A stretch of DNA of 64,000 nucleotides from Dolomedes plantarius. Taxonomy: Eukaryota > Arthropoda > Arachnida > Araneae > Dolomedidae. This document shows positions 13,046 to 25,990 of this stretch, one piece after another (the stretch's first letter is position 1; each line of letters begins with the position of its first letter). The notes below the pieces were generated by a model. The model did no database searches. It was not told the DNA's origin and saw only the letters and a list, made by a program, of their open reading frames with translations. A program made the position numbers and the translations under genes. Where the stretch lies: contig OU015490.1 in the NCBI GenBank assembly GCA_907164885.2, positions 211,534,943-211,598,942 of the forward strand, read 5' to 3'.

Positions 13046-13845
13046 CAATAAATCTTACACTAATGATACTAATGATATAATCAGAGCTAAATTTAGTACC
13101 ATGTCATTTCAAGTTATTTGGTGTTATATTGGTGGTAAAACTGATCTTCCCCAAATGCATTATATTTAATGTTATTCACCATGAGGAATAATAATCCATA
13201 AATTTGCTCCTAAAATGTTTGAATAAAATTGCCCTCTAAGTTACAAAATTGCATTAAACGTATAAATGTTATGCCGTACGTATGAAATATTTTAGCCACT
13301 CATTAGTGTGACGAAATACTGTTTTATTAAGCTCTTAGATGGGCTAATGGATATGTTTCCGCTACGCTGATATAGTTTCGACATCGCCAACTTCTATTCA
13401 CACGCTGCAACTGGGGAAAAATCACGCTTATTGCATAAAGACTAAATATTTAGAGAAAATATCTTTAATGTCCTCCTACCGCACGATGCGAAACATCACT
13501 AAAAATGAACCGCTAGACATATCTCAAATACACTTATAACACTGTCACTTATTATCATATTCTTCACGGTACATGAGATAAAGGAATATATTATTATCTG
13601 GAATATTGTTGATCGTTGTTATATAAATGAATCTGAAGAGCTTGTGAAAGCAGATAGTAAAGGGTTACGGTAAAGTAAACACTGTAACCAGCATGAATTA
13701 ACTAATTAGTTTATTCCAAACTTTGAAACTAAAATCGAATCTTGTTTGCTTTTAGATATAGAATGAAAATTCTGTGTAATTTAACTAAGAGTTATATATA
13801 GTGATATAAGGGAAATCTATCACCTCTTATCTCTCTCTGTGTATG

Positions 13846-13848
<3 letters not shown>

Positions 13849-13940
<92 letters not shown>
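13849..13940. repeat. (TA)n microsatellite
   Basis: A TA tract of about 90 bp, preceded by a TGTG-rich stretch and broken once by TATG. Nothing else is present. Confidence 0.9.
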
Positions 13941-14599
13941 TATATAAACTTAAGATCCATAAAGAATATACATAAAGCTTAGAAAATCACACTGCGTCAG
14001 ATTCCCTGAGTGAATTGCTCTTGAAAATTTTATTATTCGAATTTTATATGCGAGACCTCCCTACTTTTTTAAGAAACATGCAAAACTGATATGGAGGCAA
14101 TCATGGACATCGGAATTATAATATTGTCGTACATAGAAGGTTCATACGAAGTAAAGTTTTAAATCGAAGTATTTTATGTCTTATTTCTGCTTGGAAATCT
14201 ATTATGCGCATTTTTTTTCTTGCTTTAGTTTTATCTTTACATTTTCTCCTAGTACTTTCTCAGTAAGTTCAGTTTCTCATTTGGCCAGGTCCCACCCATG
14301 ATAGATTTTTCTGCCTTGGGAAAAGAAATGTTCTTTTTACGTCACGACATTTGCCAATGAAAGATCACTGTGACATTTGCTGCAGATACGTGTAGAAAAC
14401 TGTCTAACAAACATGCAGAAAAAGATAGCTCGAAACGAAGTTTATTGCTTCCTTTTAATTAAGAATAAGGAAGTACTTTTTTTATCTATAGTGATTTTTT
14501 AAGTTTGTTTTCAACAATTGTTGTAGTAAACTAGATAATAAGTACATTCATTTGATAGAAATTGTTATTTTTATTATAATAAAAACGGCATAATTCAGT

Positions 14600-16745
14600 G
14601 TTATTACTTCCGTAATGAAATATTTTATCAAAAGATATTAACTTGAGTTTTGAACAGGGAGTTTTAATCTAGCCGAATTAGATCCCCAATTAATGTCCAT
14701 TGCTATATGGAAGTGCAGCTATTGTACAAAAAATGATACATTTCAATGTTGTCACTTCCGCAATCAATAATTTTTTTCAAGAGATATTGATATGAGTTTT
14801 AAACAGGAAGCCTTAAACTAGACTAATCAGTCTTCAATTTTTTTCTGTCAGAGTTTTGTGAGGAGCAGATATTCTAATAAAAATGACACATTTCAGGTTT
14901 GTTACTTCCGTAATCCAGTATTGTTCTTAAATGATTATCATTTTGAATTTTAAACAGGAAGTCTTAAACTAGACCAATCAATGTCTCATTTTATCTTTCA
15001 TAGAATTTTGTCCGAAACATGTCACATTTCAATTTTGTTTCTTCAGTAATTAAATATTTTCTGGTAGGATATTAATATGATTTTAAAAAGGAATCTTTAA
15101 ACTAGACTAAATAGACTCCCATTTTATCTTTTAATTATATTTGTGAAATGCAGCTATTATAATACAAATGACACATTTCAGTTTTGTTTCTTCCATTATC
15201 AAATATTTATCTCAAAAGCTATTGATTCGATTTTTAAACAAGAAGCTTTAAACTAGACCAATCAGACTCCAATTTTATTTTTCATAGATATTTTAGAAGT
15301 GCAGATATTATGATAGAAATAACACGTTACAGTTTGTAACTTCACGGCCGTGGCGGCCTTGTGGTACACCGCGCTGGTTTTCGGTGCTGAGGGTGCTCAG
15401 ATCAATTCCTGGCGAAGCGCCACTAAAACGCCTCCTTTTGTGTCGTCCCTTCATAGGGGGCAGTGCCGGTCTTCCTATATGGGGCCCCCATAATAAAATG
15501 GCCAGCAAAACTGCGGTGAATTACAGGTGAATGTCTTCGCGTCAAGTGCCTCCGCATTGAAAAAAAAAGTTTGTTACTTCCGTAATCAAATATTTTTCAC
15601 AAAATATATAAATTTGATTTTAAAACAGGAAGTTTTAAACTAGAGCACTCAAACTCCCATTTAACCTTTTATAGATTTTAGTGAAGTGCAGTTATTATAA
15701 TAAAAATGACACATTTTAGTTTTGTCACTTCTGTAATTGAATATTTTTCTCAAAAGGTATTAATTTGATTTTCAAACGGTAATCTTTAAACTAGACCAAT
15801 GCAAGTCCCATTTCATCTTTCATAGATTATTATCAAGTGCAGTTATTGTAATAAAAAGGCACATTTTAGTTTGTCACTTCCGTAATCAAATATTCTTCTC
15901 AAAATAAATTAATTTGATTTTTAAACAGGAAGTTTAAAACTGGACCAATCAGACTTTCATTTTATCTTTCAGAAATTATTGTGAAGCGCAGTCATTAGAA
16001 TATAACGGACATATTTTAGTTTTGCTACTTCCGTGATTAAATGTTTTTCTAAAAAGATATTAATTTGATTTTTAAACAGGAAAGCTTTAAACTAGACCTA
16101 TCAGATCCAATTTTTTCTTTCATTTATTTTTCTGAGGTGCAGTTACTATAATAAAAGCACATTTCAGTTTTGTCGATTCAATAATCAAATATTTTTCTCA
16201 AAAGCTATCGATTTGATAGTTAAAAAGATCATTATGATCTAGCAAAGTCAGACTCCCATTATATATTTCAGAGATTTGTATGAGGGGCAGTTGTTATACT
16301 TAAAATGACACATTTAAATTCTATTATTTCAGTTATACAAAATTGTTCTCACAAGAAATTAATTTAATTTTTAAAAAGGAAGCTTTAATCTAGACCCCAG
16401 TTAGCGCAATCAGACTTACATTTTACCTTTCATATATTTTTGTGAAGTGAGGATATTATAATAAAAACAACACATTTCAGTTTTGTTGTGACTATAATCA
16501 AATATTTTCCCAAAACATACTAATTTCATTTTCATACCAGACCAACCAGATTTCCATTTTATTTTTCATAGATATTTTAGGAGTTCAGTAATTATGATAC
16601 AAATCACATATTTACGTTTGTATCTTCCGTGATGAAATATTTTTTTTTCCTCAGCAGCTATTAATTTGATTTTTAAACAGGAAGCTTTAAACTAGACCAA
16701 TCAGACTCCCTTTTATCCTTCATAGATTTTTGTGAAGTACAGTTA
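14600..16745. repeat. Satellite-like array, about 14 units of about 148 bp
   Basis: A consensus landmark, AAACAGGAAGCTTTAAACTAG with variations, recurs at about 14657, 14799, 14953, 15087, 15236, 15623, 15775, 15922, 16073, 16218, 16371 and 16675. Each occurrence is followed by CCATTTTATCTTTCATAGA, GTGCAGTTATTATAAT and CACTTCCGTAATCAAATA. The spacing is close to 148 bp; the apparent 387-bp gap holds the SINE at 15344-15567. The units differ by perhaps 15-25 percent by eye. The unit length is close to one nucleosome. No coding potential. Confidence 0.85.
15344..15567 (+). mobile_element. tRNA-derived SINE, copy 1 (about 224 bp) inside the satellite
   Basis: The element contains GTGGCGGCC, GGTACACCGCGCTGGTTTTC and GGTGCTGAGGGTGCTCAGATC (an A/B-box-like head), then a body with GTGTCGTCCCTTCATAGGGG, and ends GTGCCTCCGCATTG plus an A tail. 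The flanking repeats AGTTTGTAACTTC (15331-15343) and AGTTTGTTACTTC (15568-15580) differ at one base. The same family occurs at 40924-41152 (minus) and 49252-49478 (plus). Confidence 0.85.
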
Positions 16746-17072
16746 TTAGTAGATCATTTTTTTCGGCGAATGGCTGAAATCCTATATAAAGCTATCCTCA
16801 GAACTCAAATAAAGGAACTAAAATAGATTATTACTGCCATAGAAATGTGAAAGAAATTTCGGAAATGAGTCTAGTTATCTGTCTTATTTCTCCCATGAAG
16901 CTAAATCCTCCTCAAATTTGGCGATTATTGCTTGGGTGTGAAAAAAAAAACGTTTCCGCTAGGAAAAAATATCTTAATACTTTACGTGTCATAAAAACTC
17001 CCAAATCCATATGAAGAGAAAATTTTTGAGGTTTCTTCAGATTCCGTGAAGATCTTGTGTTTATGAGGGGAA

Positions 17073-18412
<1,340 letters not shown>

Positions 18413-18799
18413 TATATATATACCCAACAAACACAAAGGCATCGGGCCGGGGTCGGAAGGTTCCGGCCAGCCGATTTCACCACTGCCGGGCCGGCGCATT
18501 AGGTCAGTATCGTTTCCGTCACGGCTGTGTCCTCTCGCCCGCGACTACCCCGTCGACTGCCGGGCCGCTTCCGGTAGGATTCGAGCCATCGTTCATCCGA
18601 CTACGAACCGTTAGGCAGCCGCGATTAAGCCATCGATGCGGACAGATAGCCGGAACGTAACCGGAGGTTGACGGGCCGGTTACGGGAGCAATAATTGGTG
18701 TCGACATACCGTCATCTACCCATCTCGTAAACAGCAATGTGCCGTAGGTCCGGGCATCATGCCAGCATTCTACCAGAATCGGACCGCCGGCAGTGTTTC

Positions 18800-20070
18800 T
18801 AAGTTTTGCGTAGGACCCTTTTGTTTATATGCTTTTTATTATTATTTATTTCATTGACGATTAACCTCTGATATCAACTCTTTCACTTTTATTATTTTTT
18901 TGCCTTCATATTTCTAGTATTCTTTCCAGTTTTGCCTTATGTATTTTTAGGTATTACCAAATACTGATCTTTGTTATTACCTAAAAATTTACTTGTTAGA
19001 ACAAAACCTCATTTTGTATTAAGATACATTTACCCAAATTTGAAAGTTAAGATAACATTAATACCAACCATTAAAGCTAAATCATCTTTCCACTCGATCT
19101 AAGGTTACAGTTTGTTTTTTTTTAAATTTAGAATGAGATTATAGTATGTAAAACAGTACTACTTTAATAATTAACCCAAAAAACTTGTACTTCCCCAGTA
19201 TAAAATTTATTAACATAATTTGATAAATTTATAAACATAAATTTGATACATTCTTCAAACCTGAGTAATGTGTAGTGTGTATGATGAAGCCCATCTTTGT
19301 GAGCTTGTGAAAACTTGCTCAGAATTTATTTAAATTATTTTTTGGTGTAGAGTTAATAAATGCTCTACAGATAAGAAAATTATTTTTTGCATAGTTTTGT
19401 GAATTAAAGAGTAATTCATTAAATTCTTATGTCATTTTAAAAAAATATTTTCTTTTCTATTATATTGGACTTAATATCCAACACTTGATAGTACTATTTT
19501 TGAGAAATAGTACTATGATAGTAATATCTTCTATTATAATATTGAGAAAAATTATAGACACATGTTTTTAAATACAGAAAAGAGCTGGTTTAAAGTAAAA
19601 ATAGTTTATTTAGAAAGTACATAGCACATTTACACAATTTTTTTCTATATTTTCTACAAAACAGGATCCTTTCGCTGTACCTCTGGCTCCATCTTTACAG
19701 CATCTAGGGAAAAAAAAGAAAGAGAAAATCAGTTCATAAATTTATGTGAAAGGAAAATGACTCCCATCCCCAGATATAATTTATGAATCAAAAGAATTTA
19801 TTTAAATTATTTTTCTATGTAGAGTTAGTAAATGCTCTGCAGATAAGAAAATTATTTTTTGCATAGTTTTGTACATTAAAGGGTAATTTATTGTTGTAAA
19901 AATAGTTGATTGTTGAAAGTAGTTGAAAAATTCATTGTTGATAAAGTAGAATTAAATAAATCCAATTAGGAAATATAAATTCTGAGACAGGGGTTTAAAA
20001 AAACTTGATACAAAACAGCACCCAACACATGAGTGCAGTTTTAAATCTGTTGTCATTTTATTGATAACTA
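18800..20070. other. AT-rich interior of the 12.9-kb insertion with one short direct repeat
   Basis: A block of about 110 bp at 19318-19430 (AGAATTTATTTAAATTATTTT, then AATGCTCTGCAGATAAGAAA in the second copy) recurs at 19790-19895. Otherwise I see no coding sequence here apart from the candidate terminal exon at 19595-19703. Confidence 0.5.
19595..19703 (-). other. Candidate terminal exon (minus strand) with poly(A) signal
   Basis: Read on the minus strand, a pyrimidine-rich tract and CCCTAG acceptor precede an open segment. In one frame it ends ...VKMEPEVQRKDPVL then TAG; in another it stays open for about 30 codons. About 50 bases downstream is AATAAA (in CTAAATAAACT). Exon-like segments with GTAAGT donors lie upstream on the same strand at 22557-22651, 24899-24976 and about 27030-27075. 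Their phases do not chain cleanly, so no protein can be built. I do not recognise the product; it may be a captured host gene fragment or chance. Confidence 0.25.
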
Positions 20071-20074
20071 CTTC

Positions 20075-21925
20075 CAAGAAGTAAATTCCTACCACATTTT
20101 TTTTGTAAAACCAATTACATACTGTGAAAACTACATCATGTAAAAAATATTTACTTGATTAAATAAATATACTAATAGAAAATAGTTATAAAATATTTGT
20201 TAAAGAGTATTCCCCTTTTCACTAAATTTCTCTCTGTACAGTAGAAAATCCAACCATGTCGATTAATTTGTTATTATAGATATAAATAAAATAGGGTAGA
20301 TTGCCTTGATAAGAGTACAATTAAGTTTTTAATGTTGAGCATAATTTCAGCTCAACGTTGAAAGCTGAATCAGAGACTTGTCTATAATGACACCAAAATT
20401 TCCTCTTCACTATTGACAATAATGCTGTTGAAAGTAGAGAAACACAAGAATAAAGATTGAATGCTAAGTAAAACATTAGCATACAAAATCTTAAATTTCT
20501 AAATTTGATTACAACATGCCATAGAGAGCATTAATACAGATGCTGGGTCAGATTTAGAAATTTAAGATTTTATATAGTATTCAATCTTCATTCTTGTGTT
20601 TCTTTACTTTCAACGTGAGAGTGATTCTCGATAGTGAAAAGAAAATTTTGTTGTCATCTCAAGTCTCTCAGTCAGCTTTCAATTATTGTACTCTATCAAG
20701 GCATTCTAATCTATTTTATTTATATCTGTAATAACTAATCATTTAATTGACAGGATTGAATGTCTTACTGTACTGAGAAATTTAGTGAAAAGGGTGAATA
20801 CTCTTTAACAACTAATCTATTACTATAATAATGAATAAAGTAAAACTTTATTATATGATGTAGCTTTCACAGTAATTGGTTTTACAAAAATTGTGGTAGA
20901 AAGTAATTTGGGATACTAACTTCTGCATAGTATTTTAATAGAGCATATCTTTTGTTACTTAATTGTCAAATTATGGTGGGGATCTGTGTATAAAATATTT
21001 TTTTTATTTGTGAGCAGCTGTTATTAGGGATAACCACAGTAAAAAATTATTCAAAATATACTATTTAGATTCAGTAATTACTAAACAATTGTTATGATAT
21101 ATTGTTTGATTAGTCTAGGTTAATTTGAAAAATGAGGTGGGTAATATTGACTAGCTGTCAATGTTGAGTGAAATGGCATAGATTATATTATAAAGCGTGA
21201 AAAAACACTTAGACTTTTTGAACCAAGCTTCTAACCCAAATTTAAGTTTTTAAAAAAATATTTTGCTAATGAGAGTATTTTCACAGATCTTAACAATGGA
21301 ATAGAAAACCCGTATAGTCAACAAATTCATGGATAAACGATTCAGTTCTAAAAGCAAAAAGCCTGGTTTCTGTATACTGTTGTAACATGATTATTATAAA
21401 AGTATACAGAAACCAGGCCTTTTGCTTTTAGGGCTGCATCTTTTATCCATGACTTAGTTGACAATACAGGTGTTATGTTCCATTCCTTAGATCCATGAAA
21501 ATATTTCCAATTTTAAAAGTTTCATTAAATTTTTTTAAAAATTTTGGTTAGAAGTTCGGTTTGAAAAGTTAAAAGTATTTTATTGCACTTTGTAAAATAA
21601 TCTATGCTACTGCACTCAACATTGACAGCCAGTCAATCTTTGTATGCTTGCATCATTTTTCAACTTAACTTAGATAAACCAAATAATACACCATAAAAAA
21701 ACCTACACACTTGCAAACATAACCTTATTATAGTCAACAATTATTTAATAATTAACTGAACCTAAATAATATATTTTGGAATATTTTTTTACTGCCCTTA
21801 TCCTTACACTTTATAATAACAGCTGCTCACAAAAATATATTTTATGTGACAGATCTCCACCAAAATTTGACAATGAAATAATAAAATTAAATACTAGGCA
21901 GAAGTTAGTATTCCAAATGACATTC
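20075..21925. repeat. Two back-to-back large palindromes
   Basis: Palindrome 1 has arms of roughly 20075-20512 and 20549-20920. For example CTACCACA...GTAAAACCAATTAC on the left pairs with GTAATTGGTTTTAC...TGTGGTAG on the right. Palindrome 2 has arms of roughly 20921-21385 and 21397-21925, with GGATACTAACTTCTGC pairing with GCAGAAGTTAGTATTCC and AGTATACAGAAACCAGGC at the centre. Arm identity is high by eye, with small indels. The second starts where the first ends. No ORF of note lies within them. Confidence 0.85.
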
Positions 21926-21999
21926 AACTACCTATTAGCTAATCAACGAATAATCTAATACATCTAAAAGCAATATTATTATTATTATTACTTCTGTAA

Positions 22000-24900
22000 G
22001 GAATTATGAATGAACCTCTAACTACTTCTCATGAAATTCTGATAATTAAATTAAAAAATTTTTAACATTAACTATCAAGAGTAAAATAACCCTTGGCATT
22101 TTATATCTTTATAATATAAAAATATAAAATTTTTTTTGGTAAGCAGTTATGATAAAAGACTTTCACAAGAGTCACGGTTAACTGAAGTCCCTGAACTGCA
22201 CTTTCAGACATACCTAATACTTTAATAACATGCTTGCCAGTTAAAAATATAATGAATAAAGGAAATCAATATCAATCCACAAATTACTGCAACCAAAGTT
22301 TATGAAAATGTTCGGATTAGCGTATAAAATATACAAAGAGAAATTTGAAAATTTGAGTTGTTTATTAATTAAGAATTATGTAATAAAAATATTTTTTATG
22401 GTTTTTCATAGAAAAATTCAAATTTAAGTACAAAAAATAAATTTTAAAAAAATATATTATCAACTTTGTGATTTTGCCCACAAGTTCACTGCTGAAAAAA
22501 ATAAAGGATATCTAGAGAATAAAAAAAAAAATGGGTTCAGTGAGGTTAAAATGAACTTACAGATTATGAATCGAGCACACTGCCAAGTGAGTTGTGGAAT
22601 CTTTTCATGGAAATCACAATAAGGTGAAGATGGATTCCAGTTTCAGAATTCTGTAAAGAAACCAATATTTTCTTACAATGCCATAATAAAAATTAGAGTG
22701 ATTTGTGACACCAAGAAGCATTGAAAAGCAGAGTTCATTATTTATTTATTTATTTTACAAATGCCACACACTACCAAAAATAGCACCTATGCAATCAGTG
22801 CACGTGCTCTCCAATACTTCTCAACAAGATCAGTAAAACATTTTAGTGCAGAGCACTCGTCTATTTGCTTATCAGTGAAATAAAAAAGGTAGTATGACCC
22901 CCTTACATGTATACTTTGGACCATAGGCGTAGCGTGCTTCTAACATTTGGGACGGATACAAATTGAATTCAGCTAGGGCCCTTCTCAGCGCATTGACTAC
23001 CGATCGATCCTTAAAATTTGAAATATGATTTTTTGAAATTGAGTAACAATAGAATTGGTTTGCGTAGTATTCAAAAAGTTATACAATGAGGAAAATAAAT
23101 GTAATATAAATAAAAGAAGAAAAAAAAATGTAGCATCGAATTTTTGTTATGGATCATATCATTGTTAAAAACTATGTTAGGGCTAAAGACATAATCGGTA
23201 TTTTCAGTGTCACAGTTTGAAAAAAATGGGAAAAAACCAACTTTTTAAAAAGTTTTCTACAATTTTCTGATTTAACTGAACCAAAAATTTCTCCTCACAT
23301 GAATTTTCAAATCAGATTAAGTGAAAATTACACATAATGGAATATGCACTGAGCATATAATTTAATACCAAAAATTGCCTGGTGATTAAAAGTTGAGAAG
23401 TAATCAGACTTTCAATGTGCTGAATATGTTTAGCACAATATTTAAATAAGACTTTAATATACATGAACTAGATTACTACCTCGCAAAACTTCCAAGAAAC
23501 AATTTCAACTAACTATTGTATAACTTTCCATATAATTTGGCTTTCCATAAAACTCCAACTGATGTTCAGAATCAGTTGAGTTATTTTTCAGGCACAACTT
23601 TATCAACATATTTAATTATGAAACTTTGAGAAAGTAAAGACAATTTACAATGCATTTCCCCCCATTTTTTAAACAGCTAAACAAGATGCTCAGTGGAATT
23701 TTAAAAAATTTAGTACAAATTTAGTACAGGATCAAAAATATAAAATAATGGTCTATTAGGATTTGAAGGATGATTATATACTTAAACAAGGGGGGTAGCA
23801 AAATAGGATATTGTTTAATAATAAAGTCAGTTGTTCAGTCAAGAAGTCAATTATTGTATTTTGATGATCAGAAATTTTATGTCTTAGAACATCAAGCAAT
23901 TCAATTACCACATTTAATACATTTTCACCATCACTCATTACTGTTTTCATTTAATCCAAATTCTTTATATAAGTATTAAGACTTAAAATGGAATAAACAT
24001 GTTTAACAGAGAGAAAAATTTATGGCATGCATAAAATTAAATTTTACCAAAATTTAAAATTACTTAGCCCATTAACTAATGATCTAATACATCCAAAAGC
24101 AATTTCCTTTTTACTACTTCTGTAATGAATTATCAACGAACCTCTAACAACTTATCAGGAAATTCTAAAAATATTTTTAAAATTTTAATGTTAACCATTA
24201 AGAATAAATAAAGCTTGGCACTTCACATTTTCATAATATAAATATCATTTTTCTGTTATTATAAAAGACTCTGTAAACCAGGCGTTTTGCTTTTTGGAAC
24301 TGTATCTTGTATCCGTGAATTCATTGATTATACAGGAGTTCTATTCCATTATTAAGAAAGGGTTATTTCATTCACTTATCAAACACACATTTTGATATAA
24401 TAATCCACAACTCACAATGGATGTCTTATCTACAATTTTATAAACAAACTTTGTCTATGAACACATTTTATATTTTCTAAATAAACCTTGGCATTTTATA
24501 ATTTTATAATATAAATCTCTTTTTTTGGCAAGAGTTAAAGTCTTTCACAAGAGTCGTGTTAACTGAAATCCCCGGACTGCACTTTCTCACTCACCTAAAA
24601 CCTTAACAACAAGCTTCACAGTTAAAAAAGAATAAATAAAGAAAATCAATATTCTATCCACAAATTATTGAGACCAAAGTTTATGAGAAAGTTCAGATTA
24701 GCGTCTAAGTTAAAAAAACTAATTTGAAATTTTTAGTTGTTTAATAAATATTTTTAGTTTTTTTCATAGAAAAAATTTAATTAGTTAAAAATAAATCTAA
24801 AAAAATATTAAAAACAGTGATTTGGGCCACAAGTCCACTGCTGAAAATAAAAGTATATCTCGAGAATAAAAAAAGGTAGGCTCAGTGGCGTTAAAAACTT

Positions 24901-25060
24901 ACGCAGGTTATGAGATCCAAGTGGTATTTGTCTTTCAAGCCTGAAGCTCTGAATAGATTCCAGTTTCAAAATTCTGTAAAAAAAAAATATTTTCTTATAA
25001 TGCCATAATAAAAATTTAATGTTTTATCAAACCAAGAAGTATTGAAAAGTAGAGTTCTTT
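22000..25060. repeat. Direct duplication inside the 12.9-kb insertion (about 22000-22750 and 24110-25060)
   Basis: Matching landmarks occur in the same order. AACCTCTAAC.ACTT is followed by CTTGGCATTTTATA, then GACTTTCACAAGAGTC, TTAACTGAA.TCCC and AGATGG/TAGATTCCAGTTTC, then ATGCCATAATAAAAATT. The second copy also includes, at about 24250-24350, a piece matching the palindrome-2 arm (AACCAGGC.TTTTGCTTTT). The stretch between the copies (22750-24100) shows nothing recognisable. Confidence 0.75.
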
Positions 25061-25636
25061 ATAAACTTGCTTATCACTAATATAAAAAGGGGAAAAGAAA
25101 CTAATTTTACCCTTTATATATATATATATTAAGCCAATAAGTTCACATTTATTTTGCACAGCATGACAACAAAATAATTTCCAAAAGACCTTTAGAGATG
25201 AACAGCTTATAGATAGTTATTGAGAACATTCTCAGATTTATAAAAACTCTTATCGTACAATATCTATTACAATAAAGCAATTTTTTGTATGTACACATTC
25301 TGATAATCTACAAATATATATACTTATAAATATATAATTTAAAAACATGGAATGCAAATTAATAAGTTAAGAAACAATTTATGTATCTAAATAGTCTATT
25401 TTGGAATAATTTTCACTGCCATCATCTCTAATAACACTGATAAAAGTGATTTCAAACACGATACAAATTAGAAAATTAAATGCACGTGGCATCTATATTG
25501 ACACAAATTTAAAACTCTAAACTTCTCATTACTCCAGAGGTTCTTTGAATGAATTCAGGAATACAATGGAGTTCACATACATACAAAAATTAATAATTCT
25601 TGAAAATATATATACACTCAATTGCAAGAATATATA

Positions 25637-25990
25637 CACTCAGTTGCAAAAAGTATGCACCATTATGTTATTCCTAAAGAGTGAAATTGTTTTATTTTAT
25701 ATCTTCAGAGAGAGTAGAAATATAATCTAAATATCAAAGCCAGTTCAAAATATTGATTAATAGCAATTGAAATTCAAAATGTTCCTTAAATAAGCTTTTT
25801 ATTTAATGAGATATTCAAAATAAAAAAATGCTCCAATATTTGCTATTGTTTCAATATTTACTTGACATGTGGATACTGATTAAACAATATTTTGATCTGG
25901 TTTTGAAATTTTGAATATATCTTTGCTCTCGATAGACATAAAGAAATTTCACCCAGTAGGAATAACATATACATATATAGCAATTGAGTG
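25637..25990. mobile_element. Tc1-like MITE (354 bp)
   Basis: The element begins CACTCAGTTGCAAAAAGTAT and ends GCAATTGAGTG, both flanked by TA. The inverted repeats extend inward through TATGTTATTCCT. The termini resemble Tc1-family ends. There is no coding sequence. A partial second end (ACACTCAATTGCAAGAATAT) lies just to the left at about 25614. Confidence 0.65.

Noticed and set aside
14600..16745. CRISPR-like array
   Set aside because: The repeats are contiguous 148-bp units without spacers, in an animal intron. This is a satellite.
18519..18737. 72-aa minus-strand ORF in the GC-rich left tip
   Set aside because: Stop-poor because of GC content; no motif, and not repeated at the right tip.
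22918..22995. Possible DNA-transposon end (CATAGGCGTAGCGTGCTTC)
   Set aside because: No inverted partner or target duplication found in the vicinity.
23770..23979. 69-aa ORF inside the 12.9-kb insertion
   Set aside because: No motif, isolated, and its composition matches the surrounding sequence.
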